From NCBI RefSeq assembly GCF_043195095.1, contig NZ_JBAFWN010000002.1: a stretch of DNA of 64,000 nucleotides, one strand, 5' to 3'. The notes beneath the pieces were generated by a model, which ran no database searches, was not told where the DNA came from, and saw only the letters and a list, made by a program, of their open reading frames with translations. Made by a program: the position numbers and the translations under genes. Of the stretch, positions 27,433-35,785 are shown piece by piece (position 1 is the stretch's first letter; every line of letters starts with the position of its first letter). This stretch comes from NCEH01 sp043195095 (GTDB lineage: Bacteria > Pseudomonadota > Alphaproteobacteria > Rhizobiales > Xanthobacteraceae).

Positions 27433-27625
27433 GAAACACCATTTCCCCGCCGGCCGCTTCTTGTCCCGCATCCTCGGGGCGCCAGCCCGTGGTGCGTTTC
27501 TTTGAGGCCTCTTTCCCTTACGTCGGAACGCGTTTCGCGGCTATGCCTCGTTGCTGAGTTTGGCGCGCGGGCATGCATTTCCTAACCCGGCAACACGGCC
27601 GGTCCAAGGCAAGCCAAAGCCACGC

Positions 27626-29512
27626 TTACAATTTCACGGGATAGCCGATTTCCATGGTGCGGCCCCGGGGTAGGCCGAAGCGGTCGACCGAACGTTCCGC
27701 ATTGCGCGCCAGAAACGCGAACACATGGGCCACCACGTCGCGCAGGCGGAAAATCTCATCGGGCGGGATGATGCGCTCGTGGCCGATGACATAGATCGCC
27801 TCGTCCGGATCAATGCCGCGCGCGCTCAGCGCCGGGCCGAGCACCGAGGGCACGTCGATCTGCTGCATATAGCCGAACCGCAGGTCCACCTGCACGAAGG
27901 TTCCATCCAGCACGGTCACGCGCACGCGCTCTTCCAGCGAAACCCGGGGCCGCGCCACGATCCAGACCGAAACCACCACCGCCTTGTTGAAGCGGATCTT
28001 CATCACATCGGCCATGCGCGAGAGCGCCACCGGCGTCATGGCGCCGGCGCGGGAGAGGAAGATCGCGGTGCGCGGGCTCACCCCGTCGCTCGCGCGCTCC
28101 TTGCGCGCCACGAAGCCGTCGAGCGGCTCGGTGAAGCGCACCTGCTGGGCGACCACGCTTTCCAGGCCGCGCCGCCAGCTCACCATGACGAAAATCACGA
28201 TGCCGGCGATGGTCAGCGGCAGCCAGCCGCCATCATGCAGCTTGGTGAGGTTGGAGGTGGCGAAGGCGGCATCCAAGGAGAGCAGGCAGACGCCGAGCAG
28301 GATCACCGCCGGCTTGGGCCAGCCCCAGGCGCGACTCACCTGGGCGATGAACAGGATGGAAGTGGTCACCATGGCGAACGCCACCGCGATGCCATAGGCG
28401 GAGGCGAGGCGATCCGATGCCTCGAAGCCCAGCACCACGGCGATGCAGGCGATCATCAGCAGCCAGTTCAGCCGGCCCACATAAATGTGCTGCTCATTGT
28501 GCTCGCTGGTATAGCGGATGCGCATGGGCGGCAGGTAGCCAAGCTCGATCGCCTGCTTGGCCAGCGAGAACACGCCGGTGATGATGGATTGCGAGGCGAT
28601 GACCGTGGCCGCCGTGGCGAGCAGCAGCAGCGGGATGTCGATCGGGTCCGGGCATAAGTCGAAGAAGGGATTGCGCACCGCGCTCGGATCGGTCAGCAGC
28701 ATTGCGCCCTGCCCGAAATAATTCAGCAGCAGCGCCGGCATGGCGACCGCGAGCCAGGCGCGCGCGATCACCTTGCGGCCGAAATGGCCGAGATCCGCAT
28801 AGAGCGCCTCGCCGCCCGTGATGGCCAGAAAGCAGGCCCCGAGGATCACGCCCGCAAGGCCGGGATGGTCGATCAGCAGCCGCAGGCCGTGGCGCGGATC
28901 GAGCCCCACCAGCACCTCCGGGGCCTTCACGATGCCGTAGATGCCGATAATGCCGATGGCGCTGAACCAGAGCAGCATGATCGGGCCGTAGAAACTGGCG
29001 ATCTTGTCGGTACCCGCGCGCTGCGACAGGAACACGCCGAGCAGAACCGCCACCGTGAGCGGCACCACCCATTGATTCAGTTGCGGGGCGATGACGCCGA
29101 GGCCCTCGATGGCGGAGAGCACCGACATGGCCGGGGTCAGCACGCCGTCGCCGATCAGCATCGCCGCGCCCAGCAGGCCGGCGGCGAGCAGATACCACCG
29201 CATGCCGAGCGCGCTGCGATGCAGGTCCAACAGCGTGACCAGGGCGAGAATGCCGCCCTCCCCGTCATTGTCCGCGCGCAGCACCAGCATCACGTATTTG
29301 ATGGTCACCGAGAGGATGATGCTCCAGGTGATGAGCGACAGCAGGCCGAGCACGTCTTCGGGCAGGAAATTGGTGCCGCCCACCGCCAGCACACCTTGCT
29401 TGAGGGCGTAGAGCGGGCTGGTGCCGATGTCTCCGAACACCACGCCCAGCGCCCCGATTTCGGCGGCAAAGGGCAGAATACGTTTTCGATCGCGGCTCAC
29501 ACTCAGGGACAT
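27626..29512 (-). CDS. kup: Kup-family potassium transporter
   Basis: K+/H+ symporter of 628 residues (family 620-650). The N-terminus carries the signature GALGVVFGDIGTSPLYALK, followed by about 12 membrane segments and a C-terminal cytoplasmic domain ending in a region with FGYMQQIDVP. The start is the ATG at 29510-29512 (MSLSVSRDRK). Kup serves at low pH and low K+. The gap to ahcY upstream is 399 bp. Confidence 0.96.
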   Translation of the reverse strand: MSLSVSRDRKRILPFAAEIGALGVVFGDIGTSPLYALKQGVLAVGGTNFLPEDVLGLLSLITWSIILSVTIKYVMLVLRADNDGEGGILALVTLLDLHRSALGMRWYLLAAGLLGAAMLIGDGVLTPAMSVLSAIEGLGVIAPQLNQWVVPLTVAVLLGVFLSQRAGTDKIASFYGPIMLLWFSAIGIIGIYGIVKAPEVLVGLDPRHGLRLLIDHPGLAGVILGACFLAITGGEALYADLGHFGRKVIARAWLAVAMPALLLNYFGQGAMLLTDPSAVRNPFFDLCPDPIDIPLLLLATAATVIASQSIITGVFSLAKQAIELGYLPPMRIRYTSEHNEQHIYVGRLNWLLMIACIAVVLGFEASDRLASAYGIAVAFAMVTTSILFIAQVSRAWGWPKPAVILLGVCLLSLDAAFATSNLTKLHDGGWLPLTIAGIVIFVMVSWRRGLESVVAQQVRFTEPLDGFVARKERASDGVSPRTAIFLSRAGAMTPVALSRMADVMKIRFNKAVVVSVWIVARPRVSLEERVRVTVLDGTFVQVDLRFGYMQQIDVPSVLGPALSARGIDPDEAIYVIGHERIIPPDEIFRLRDVVAHVFAFLARNAERSVDRFGLPRGRTMEIGYPVKL

Positions 29513-29911
29513 GTCGCTGGATCCGCGCGCTTAACGAGGGGGCCGTGACAGAAGGGAGCAGCGGCGCAGACAACGACCCGGCAGGTCGCTTCGGCGCCAT
29601 CCCGCGCGCCGCGATTGATGGTCATAACCGTCCAAGGCAGCCCCCCAGCAGCGCGCGACCGCAGCGAGCCGCAGCCGCTTCACACCTAGCTCTCTTCGCG
29701 AATGATGACAATGCGGGTCTCTGCCCCAAGGGCCGCGAATAAATCCCATTTGGAGCAAGCGTGCCGGGCGCGGCGTGCCGGGCGGCGGCGACAAGATGGC
29801 GCAAAGCCCCCTAAACGGCTGTGCCCCGGGCTCTCGCGAGCGCCGGGGCACAGAATCACGCAGGCACCGCATCACGCAGGCACCGCGGCCGGACACCCGG
29901 CCGCGCCGGCC
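29513..29911. other. Gap between ahcY and kup, with hairpins and a short tandem repeat
   Basis: 399 bp without a credible gene. Close to the ahcY stop are an 8-bp perfect hairpin (29885-29892 with 29897-29904), two tandem copies of a 16-base unit (29855-29886), and a long hairpin (29821-29833 with 29838-29851). None has a proper T-run on the minus strand. Together they probably form the ahcY 3' end. The kup promoter should be near 29520-29650 but was not identified. Confidence 0.5.
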
Positions 29912-31309
29912 TCAGTAGCGATAGGTCTCGGGCTTGAACGGGCCTTCCTGCGGCACGCCGATATAGGCGGACTGCTGGTCCGACAGCTTGGTGAGCTTCA
30001 CGCCGATCTTTTCGAGATGCAGCGAGGCCACCTTCTCGTCCAGGGTCTTGGGCAGCGTGTAGACCTTCTTCTCATACACGCCCGGCTTGGTGAACAGCTC
30101 GATCTGCGCCAGGGTCTGGTTGGTGAACGAAGCCGACATCACGAAGCTCGGATGGCCGGTGGCGTTGCCGAGGTTCACGAGGCGGCCTTCCGACAGCAGG
30201 ATGATGCGCTTGCCGTCGGTGAACTCGACCTCGTCGACCTGCGGCTTCACATTGTGCCACTTGAAGTTCTTCAGGCCTGCGACCTGAATTTCGCTGTCAA
30301 AATGGCCGATGTTGCAGACGATGGCGCGATCCTTCATGGCCCGCATGTGGTCCACGGTGATCACGTCGAGGTTGCCGGTGGCGGTCACGAAGATGTCGGC
30401 GCGCGTGGCGGCGTCTTCCATCGTGGTCACCTCGTAGCCTTCCATCGCGGCCTGCAGCGCGCAGATGGGATCGACTTCGGAGACCATCACGCGGCAGCCG
30501 GCATTGCGCAGCGAAGCGGCCGAACCCTTACCCACGTCGCCGAAGCCGGCGATCATGGCGACCTTGCCGGCCATCATCACGTCGGTGCCGCGGCGGATGC
30601 CGTCCACCAGGCTCTCGCGGCAGCCGTAGAGATTGTCGAACTTGGACTTGGTGACGCTGTCGTTCACGTTGATGGCGGGCCACAGCAGCGTGCCCTTCTT
30701 CTGCATCTCATAGAGGCGATGCACACCCGTGGTGGTCTCTTCCGTCACGCCGCGGATGGAATTGGCGAGCGTGGTGTACCAGCCGTGCTTGTGCTTGAGG
30801 CGGCGCTTGATGGCCGCGAACAGCACTTCTTCTTCCTCATTGGTGGCGCCTTCGAGGAAGGCGGTGTCGCCGCTTTCCGCGCGCTTGCCGAGATGCACCA
30901 GGAGCGTGGCGTCGCCGCCGTCGTCCAGGATCATGTTCGGCGCGCCGCCGTCGGCCCATTCGAAGATGCGATGGGTGTATTCCCAGTATTCCTCAAGGCT
31001 CTCGCCCTTGATGGCGAACACCGGGGTGCCGGCCGCGGCGATGGCGGCGGCGGCGTGGTCCTGGGTCGAATAGATGTTGCACGAGGCCCAGCGGACATCG
31101 GCGCCGAGCGCCTTCAGGGTCTCGATGAGCACGCCGGTCTGAATGGTCATGTGCAGCGAGCCGGCGATGCGCGCGCCCTTGAGAGGCTGGCTCGGGCCGT
31201 ATTCGGCGCGGGTGGCCATTAGGCCGGGCATTTCGATCTCGGCGATATCCAGTTCCTTGCGGCCCCAGTCGGCAAGATTGATGTCTTTCACCACATAATC
31301 GGCGGTCAT
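29912..31309 (-). CDS. ahcY: S-adenosylhomocysteine hydrolase
   Basis: Splits S-adenosylhomocysteine into adenosine and homocysteine, closing the SAM cycle; NAD+-dependent cytosolic tetramer. The 465 residues match the bacterial form. Motifs: the NAD-binding GFGDVGKGSAASLR, SCNIYSTQDHAAAAI near the N-terminus, and the C-terminal PETYRY needed for cofactor binding. The frame is open upstream, but ATG 31307-31309 (MTADYVVKDI) has GGAGAG before it and is the family start. A palindromic operator candidate lies about 100 bp upstream. Confidence 0.97.
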   Translation of the reverse strand: MTADYVVKDINLADWGRKELDIAEIEMPGLMATRAEYGPSQPLKGARIAGSLHMTIQTGVLIETLKALGADVRWASCNIYSTQDHAAAAIAAAGTPVFAIKGESLEEYWEYTHRIFEWADGGAPNMILDDGGDATLLVHLGKRAESGDTAFLEGATNEEEEVLFAAIKRRLKHKHGWYTTLANSIRGVTEETTTGVHRLYEMQKKGTLLWPAINVNDSVTKSKFDNLYGCRESLVDGIRRGTDVMMAGKVAMIAGFGDVGKGSAASLRNAGCRVMVSEVDPICALQAAMEGYEVTTMEDAATRADIFVTATGNLDVITVDHMRAMKDRAIVCNIGHFDSEIQVAGLKNFKWHNVKPQVDEVEFTDGKRIILLSEGRLVNLGNATGHPSFVMSASFTNQTLAQIELFTKPGVYEKKVYTLPKTLDEKVASLHLEKIGVKLTKLSDQQSAYIGVPQEGPFKPETYRY

Positions 31310-31401
31310 GTCGTCTCTCCGTCCTGGTGCTGCGGCCTGCCGGTGCAGGCATCTCATCTTATGGCCAGCCCTCTAGCACGGGCGCCACCGATGGGCAATC
31401 A

Positions 31402-31425
31402 ACATATAAAGAAATGCTTATATGT
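31402..31425 (-). promoter_or_regulatory. AT-rich palindrome upstream of ahcY (candidate SAH/SAM-cycle operator)
   Basis: Perfect 8-bp arms ACATATAA (31402-31409) and TTATATGT (31418-31425) with an 8-base spacer, 93 bp before the ahcY ATG, in very GC-rich surroundings. ArsR-family regulators of the SahR/SamR kind are known to control ahcY and methionine-cycle genes in Proteobacteria through AT-rich palindromes. Linking this site to them is inference. Confidence 0.6.
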
Positions 31426-31507
31426 GAGAAAAGCCAGATTGGCCACCACTTTAAGTCATCGCAGGTCAGCCTTGCGCGGAGCAGCCTCGCGAAGCCGGCG
31501 CAGCGCT

Positions 31508-31535
31508 TTGATTTCATCGGTTTTTGTGTTATACA
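31508..31535 (+). promoter_or_regulatory. Candidate sigma-70 promoter for carD
   Basis: TTGATT at 31508-31513 and TATACA at 31530-31535 with a 16-base spacer, in an AT-rich patch about 280 bases before carD. It implies a long carD leader. The remaining sequence from 31536 to 31816 shows no gene. Confidence 0.4.
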
Positions 31536-31816
31536 AGCCTTTACAGTCGATTGCTTTTCCAACCAGCCGCGTCGCGCGTGCACTTAATAGCGCATTCTCG
31601 GGAACATTGGGGCGAGACATCAGGCATCCGGCCGCGAAGGCGGTTTGGGTGTGTACGCGTGGTTGTAGTCATCGACTGACATGAGCGGGCCGTCGGGCGA
31701 ACCGGCCGCGGCCCAGTCGCCAGCGCAAGGTGCGCCATCGCCCGGGTCATACCGGAAACGAGCGCTCGCGCGCCAACACGATCCGGCCGCTGGCCGGGTC
31801 AGGAGTGGTCAAGAGC

Positions 31817-32419
31817 ATGTCGACAAAAAAGAGCGCCCAGGCCCGCCTTGGTTTCAAGACGGGCGAGCACATCGTGTACCCCTCGCACGGCGTCGGTCGT
31901 ATCATGGCCATCGAGGAGCAGGAAGTCGCTGGCTTCAAACTCGAGCTGTTTGTCATATCTTTTGAGAAGGACAAAATGACGCTCCGCGTACCGGTGCCCA
32001 AGGTGGCCACGGTGGGCATGCGCAAGCTGTCCGAAGCCCCCGTTGTCGCCAAGGCGCTGGACATTCTCAAGGGTCGCGCGCGCGTCAAGCGCACCATGTG
32101 GAGCCGCCGCGCCCAGGAATATGAAGCGAAGATCAATTCCGGCGACCTGCTGGCGATCTCCGAAGTCGTGCGTGATCTCTATCGCTCCGACGCTCAGCCC
32201 GAGCAGTCCTATTCCGAGCGCCAGCTTTATGAAGCCGCTCTGGATCGCATGGCGCGCGAGCTGTCTGCGGTGGAGAACATCACCGACACCGAGGCGGTGA
32301 AGCTGATCGAGCAGAACCTCCAGAAGGGCCCCCGCCGCGGCGCTGCCAAGGGCGAGGAAGCCGATGCGGAGGTCGAAGCCGACGCCGAGACCGATCTCGA
32401 AGCCGAAGAAGCCGCCTGA
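31817..32419 (+). CDS. carD: CarD-family transcriptional regulator
   Basis: RNA-polymerase-binding factor that stabilises open complexes at promoters. The 200 residues contain an N-terminal RNAP-interaction (Tudor-like) domain, KTGEHIVYPSHGVGRI onward to about residue 75, a helical DNA-binding domain at about 80-170 (VKRTMWSRRAQEYEAKI), and an acidic Ala/Glu tail. Alphaproteobacterial CarD is usually 165-200 residues. The ATG at 31817 was chosen from the alignment to MSTKKS-type starts. It is followed by a strong terminator. Confidence 0.95.
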   Translation: MSTKKSAQARLGFKTGEHIVYPSHGVGRIMAIEEQEVAGFKLELFVISFEKDKMTLRVPVPKVATVGMRKLSEAPVVAKALDILKGRARVKRTMWSRRAQEYEAKINSGDLLAISEVVRDLYRSDAQPEQSYSERQLYEAALDRMARELSAVENITDTEAVKLIEQNLQKGPRRGAAKGEEADAEVEADAETDLEAEEAA

Positions 32420-32462
32420 GCGCGGCTGCATCGCTTCCGTTCGAGCCCGTGTATCGAACATC

Positions 32463-32491
32463 AAGGCCCGGCTTCTGCCGGGCCTTTTCTT
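32463..32491 (+). terminator. Intrinsic terminator of carD
   Basis: Perfect 10-bp stem AAGGCCCGGC / GCCGGGCCTT (32463-32472, 32477-32486) with a TTCT loop, then TTCTTTT. It lies 43 bases past the carD stop. Confidence 0.92.
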
Positions 32492-32764
32492 TTGGGGCAA
32501 ACCCAGGCGAGCCCGATTCGGCGCATGCGCCTTGCCGCAACGGCATAATGGACAATCGCTCAACGGCGATTCACACTCGCCTCACCCCATCACATGCCGG
32601 GACTGAACACCTCTCCTGGTCCAATCCTCAGTCTGGGAAGGTGCCGGCGCTGTCGACGATCTCTGTCGGCACGCCTTCAAGGGTGTCCCGAATTTCGTGG
32701 CTCATCAGATTAGGATCGCCGCCGGCCGGCTTCGAAAAAGCACGGCGGCGACAGGAGCGGCACC
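32492..32764. other. Gap between carD terminator and aldo/keto reductase
   Basis: 273 bp of lower GC than its surroundings, presumably with the promoter of the aldo/keto reductase gene. I see no gene, repeat or RNA motif. Confidence 0.4.
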
Positions 32765-33745
32765 ATGGATTACGTAAAACTCGGACGCACGGGACTTGAG
32801 GTCTCGCGCCTCGCCCTCGGCTGCATGACCTATGGCGCGCCCGATCGCGGCAACCACGCCTGGACCATGAACGAGGAACAGAGCCGCCCGCTCATTCGCC
32901 AGGCGCTGGAACTCGGAATCACCTTCCTCGACACGGCGAACACCTATTCCGACGGTCATTCGGAAGAAATCGTGGGCCGTGCCATCAAGGATTTCACGCG
33001 TCGCGAGGACGTGGTGCTCGCAACCAAGGTCTATAATCGCATGCGCCCCGGCCCCAATGGTGCCGGCCTGTCGCGCAAGGCGATCTTCGATGAGATCGAC
33101 GCCAGCCTGCGCCGCCTCGGCACGGATTATGTGGACCTCTACCAGATCCACCGCTGGGACTACACGACCCCCATCGAGGAAACCTTGGAGGCGCTGCACG
33201 ACATCGTGAAGGCGGGCAAGGCGCGCTATATCGGCGCCTCCTCCATGCATGCTTGGCAGTTCGCCAAGGCGCTCTACACCTCGCGGGCGAACGGATGGAC
33301 CCAGTTCGTCAGCATGCAGGATCATCTGAACCTGCTGTATCGGGAAGAAGAGCGGGAAATGCTGCCCCTGTGCGCCGACCAGGGCATCGCAGTGATTCCC
33401 TGGAGCCCGCTGGCGCGCGGCCGCCTCACCCGCTCCTGGGACGAGACCAGCGAGCGCCAGGAGAGCGATGCGGTCGGCAAGAATCTCTATGCCCACACCG
33501 CCCAGGCGGACCGGCAGGTGGTGGAGGCGGTCGCGGCGATCGCCGAGGCGCGCGGCGTTCCCCGCGCCCAGGTGGCGCTGGCTTGGGTCGCGCAGAAGAA
33601 GCCGGTGACGGCGCCCATCATCGGCGCGTCGAAGCCGAACCACCTCACGGACGCGGTGGCGGCGCTCTCGCTCGCGCTCACCGAGGCAGAGATCGCGACG
33701 CTCGAAGCGCCCTATGTGCCGCACCGGGTGGCCGGCTTCCAATAG
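32765..33745 (+). CDS. Aldo/keto reductase
   Basis: NADPH-dependent oxidoreductase with a (beta/alpha)8 barrel; substrate unknown. The catalytic tetrad is complete: D56 (FLDTANTY), Y61, K88 (VLATKV) and H129 (QIHRWD). The 326 residues and the sequence around WSPLARGRLTR place it with the YajO/Tas-like AKR group. The ATG at 32765 follows AGGAGCGG. It stands alone and ends at a bidirectional terminator shared with wrbA. Confidence 0.93.
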   Translation: MDYVKLGRTGLEVSRLALGCMTYGAPDRGNHAWTMNEEQSRPLIRQALELGITFLDTANTYSDGHSEEIVGRAIKDFTRREDVVLATKVYNRMRPGPNGAGLSRKAIFDEIDASLRRLGTDYVDLYQIHRWDYTTPIEETLEALHDIVKAGKARYIGASSMHAWQFAKALYTSRANGWTQFVSMQDHLNLLYREEEREMLPLCADQGIAVIPWSPLARGRLTRSWDETSERQESDAVGKNLYAHTAQADRQVVEAVAAIAEARGVPRAQVALAWVAQKKPVTAPIIGASKPNHLTDAVAALSLALTEAEIATLEAPYVPHRVAGFQ

Positions 33746-33755
33746 TCTGCCAATA

Positions 33756-33784
33756 GAGGGGGCGGCCGGCCCGGCCGCCCCCTC
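33756..33784. terminator. Bidirectional terminator, aldo/keto reductase / wrbA
   Basis: Perfect 13-bp GC stem (33756-33768, 33772-33784) with a three-base loop in the 45 bp between two convergent genes. There is no T-run on either side, but its position and stability support termination in both directions. Confidence 0.7.
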
Positions 33785-33790
33785 AGTGCA

Positions 33791-34390
33791 TCAGCCGAAC
33801 AGCTTGGCCGCAGTCTTGGCGACGATCTCGCCCTGGTGACGCGCGCCGGCCAGGTCGATCTCGGACGGCTGGCGCGAGCCGTCGCCGGCGGCGATCGTGG
33901 TGGCGCCGTAGGGCGCGCCGCCGACGATCTCATCCACACTCATCTGGCCCTGGTGGCTGTAGGGCAGGCCCACGACCACCATGCCGAAATGCAGCAGATT
34001 GGTGATGATGGAGAACAAGGTGGTCTCCTGGCCGCCATGCTGGGTGGCGGTGGAAACGAAGGCCGCGCCCACCTTGCCGTTCAGCGCGCCGCGCATCCAC
34101 AGGCCGCCGGCCTGATCCAGGAACGCCGCGAGCTGCGACGACATGCGGCCGAACCGCGTGCCGGTGCCGATGATGATCGCGTCATAATGCTCGAGATCGG
34201 CGATGTTGGCGACCGGAGCCGCCTGGTCGAGCTTGAAATGCGCGCCTTTCGCAATCTCGTCCGGCACGGTTTCGGGAACGCGCTTTACGTCCACCTGCGC
34301 ACCGGCCGCGCGGGCGCCTTCGGCGACCGCATTGGCCATGGTCTCGATATGGCCGTACGAGGAATAATACAGAACCAGAACCTTAGCCAT
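33791..34390 (-). CDS. wrbA: NAD(P)H:quinone oxidoreductase WrbA
   Basis: Flavodoxin-like FMN protein that reduces quinones by two electrons, limiting redox cycling. The 199 residues match WrbA. The FMN-binding loop is YYSSYGHIETMA at the N-terminus, with GTGTRFGRMSSQ and STATQHGGQETTL further on. The ATG at 34388-34390 has GGAGG upstream. It diverges from a LysR regulator, which probably controls it. Confidence 0.95.
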   Translation of the reverse strand: MAKVLVLYYSSYGHIETMANAVAEGARAAGAQVDVKRVPETVPDEIAKGAHFKLDQAAPVANIADLEHYDAIIIGTGTRFGRMSSQLAAFLDQAGGLWMRGALNGKVGAAFVSTATQHGGQETTLFSIITNLLHFGMVVVGLPYSHQGQMSVDEIVGGAPYGATTIAAGDGSRQPSEIDLAGARHQGEIVAKTAAKLFG

Positions 34391-34576
34391 TTCGGCCTCC
34401 AGGGCGGGAAGCGGCAGGCGCCGCGGAAAGTGGCCGCACACTCGCACCGCAAAACATCTGGATCTAGCCGAATAATCTGAACGATAATGATCGAGATTTT
34501 CGAATAGATATCCGCGCGCGCGGCCGGCGGAGCGCGGCTTCGCGGGGTCACGTGATACCCGTTAGAGGACCTTCGG
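34391..34576. promoter_or_regulatory. Divergent promoter region, wrbA / LysR regulator
   Basis: 186 bp between divergent genes, with an AT-rich centre (about 34460-34515) containing nested dyads such as TCGA-GATTT-TCGA. This is where a LysR-type regulator would bind to control both genes. The exact operator is not resolved. Confidence 0.45.
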
Positions 34577-35524
34577 ATGGCCGATCCCGGAACGCCCACC
34601 TTCGATCAGCTGGCGGTTTTCCTGGCGGTGGTCGAAACCGGCAGCTTCGCGGGCGCCGCGCGCAAGCTCGGCCGGGCCACCTCGGTCATCAGCTATTCCA
34701 TCGCCAATCTGGAAGCCCAGCTCGGCGTCTCCCTGTTCGATCGCGACACCACCAAAAAGCCGCGGCTCACCGAAGCCGGGCGCACTGTGCTCGGCGAAGC
34801 GCGGGCGCTGGCCAATGGCATGCATGCCCTGCGCGCCAAGGTGAAGGGCCTGCTGCATGGGCTGGAATCGGAAATCCATCTCGCGCTCGACGTCATGCTG
34901 CCGGCCGCGCGGGTGGTGGACGCGCTCAAGGCCTTCAACGAGGCTTTTCCCACCGTGACGCTGCGCCTTTATGTGGAGGCGCTCGGCGCCGTGACGCAGA
35001 TGGTGCTCCACCGGCAGGCGAGCATCGGCGTCAGCGGCCCGCTCGACTTCGGCCTCGACGGGTTGGAACGGATCGGCATCGGCGCCGTGGAACTGGTTCC
35101 GGTCGCATCGCCCAGCCACCCGCTGGCGCTGGCGCCGCACAATCCGCCCGGCGCCGGGCGCGACCATATCCAGCTGGTGCTGACCGACCGCTCACCCCTG
35201 ACCGAAGGCATGGACCTCGGCGTCATCGGCACCCGCACGTGGCGTCTGGCCGATCTCGGTGCAAAGCACACCTTGCTGCGCGAGGGCATCGGCTGGGGCA
35301 ACATGCCCCTGCCGCTCGTCCAGGAGGATCTGGAATCCGGCCGGCTGGTGAAGCTGCACATGCCCGACGCCCAAGGCTCGCCTTATGCCCTGCAAGCCAT
35401 CTACCGCACCGATACGCCGCCGGGCCCCGCAGGCGCGTGGCTCATCTCCCGCTTCGAACAGCAGGCACGGCAGAGCGAGGACGGATCGACATTCAGCGGC
35501 ATGGGGGATGATCGAGGCGCCTGA
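34577..35524 (+). CDS. LysR-family transcriptional regulator
   Basis: 315 residues. The N-terminal winged helix-turn-helix covers residues 8-66 (FDQLAVFLAVVETGSFAGAAR; then ISYSIANLEAQLGVSLFDR), and a periplasmic-binding-protein-like effector domain follows from about 92. The start is the ATG at 34577. It is transcribed away from wrbA; LysR regulators commonly control the divergent neighbour, so wrbA is the likely target. The effector is unknown. Confidence 0.92.
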   Translation: MADPGTPTFDQLAVFLAVVETGSFAGAARKLGRATSVISYSIANLEAQLGVSLFDRDTTKKPRLTEAGRTVLGEARALANGMHALRAKVKGLLHGLESEIHLALDVMLPAARVVDALKAFNEAFPTVTLRLYVEALGAVTQMVLHRQASIGVSGPLDFGLDGLERIGIGAVELVPVASPSHPLALAPHNPPGAGRDHIQLVLTDRSPLTEGMDLGVIGTRTWRLADLGAKHTLLREGIGWGNMPLPLVQEDLESGRLVKLHMPDAQGSPYALQAIYRTDTPPGPAGAWLISRFEQQARQSEDGSTFSGMGDDRGA

Positions 35525-35556
35525 CGGCAGATGGCGCGATTGTCATTCATCGACCA

Positions 35557-35670
35557 GTCGTCATGGCCGGGCGCGTCCCGGCAATCCACGCCGCGCCGCC
35601 GGCGCAGGCCTTGAAACGCCGGCACCAACGGTGCCGCGTGGATGCACGGGACAGGCCCGTGCATGACGAT
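35557..35670 (-). repeat. Rhizobial intergenic palindromic repeat, copy 2 (inverted)
   Basis: About 114 bp that, read on the minus strand, closely match the repeat at 6742-6855: the GTCATGCACGGG start, CCACGCGGCACCG core and GCCCGGCCATGAC end are all kept. It lies between the ends of the LysR gene and the SulP gene. Both copies sit in gaps between convergent genes. Confidence 0.85.
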
Positions 35671-35785
35671 GCTCCGATGCACTCCCGCCAAGCCATGAAT
35701 GGCGATTGGTCCTAGATGCGGGGACGCCCAAGATGCAGGCATCCCCCTGCAGCGGAGCGCATGGCACGCCCCGCCGTCCACCCTT

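Noticed and set aside
29855..29886. Tandem 16-base repeat after ahcY as a possible CRISPR or VNTR
   Set aside because: Only two copies without spacer; too short for CRISPR and not evidence of a functional repeat.
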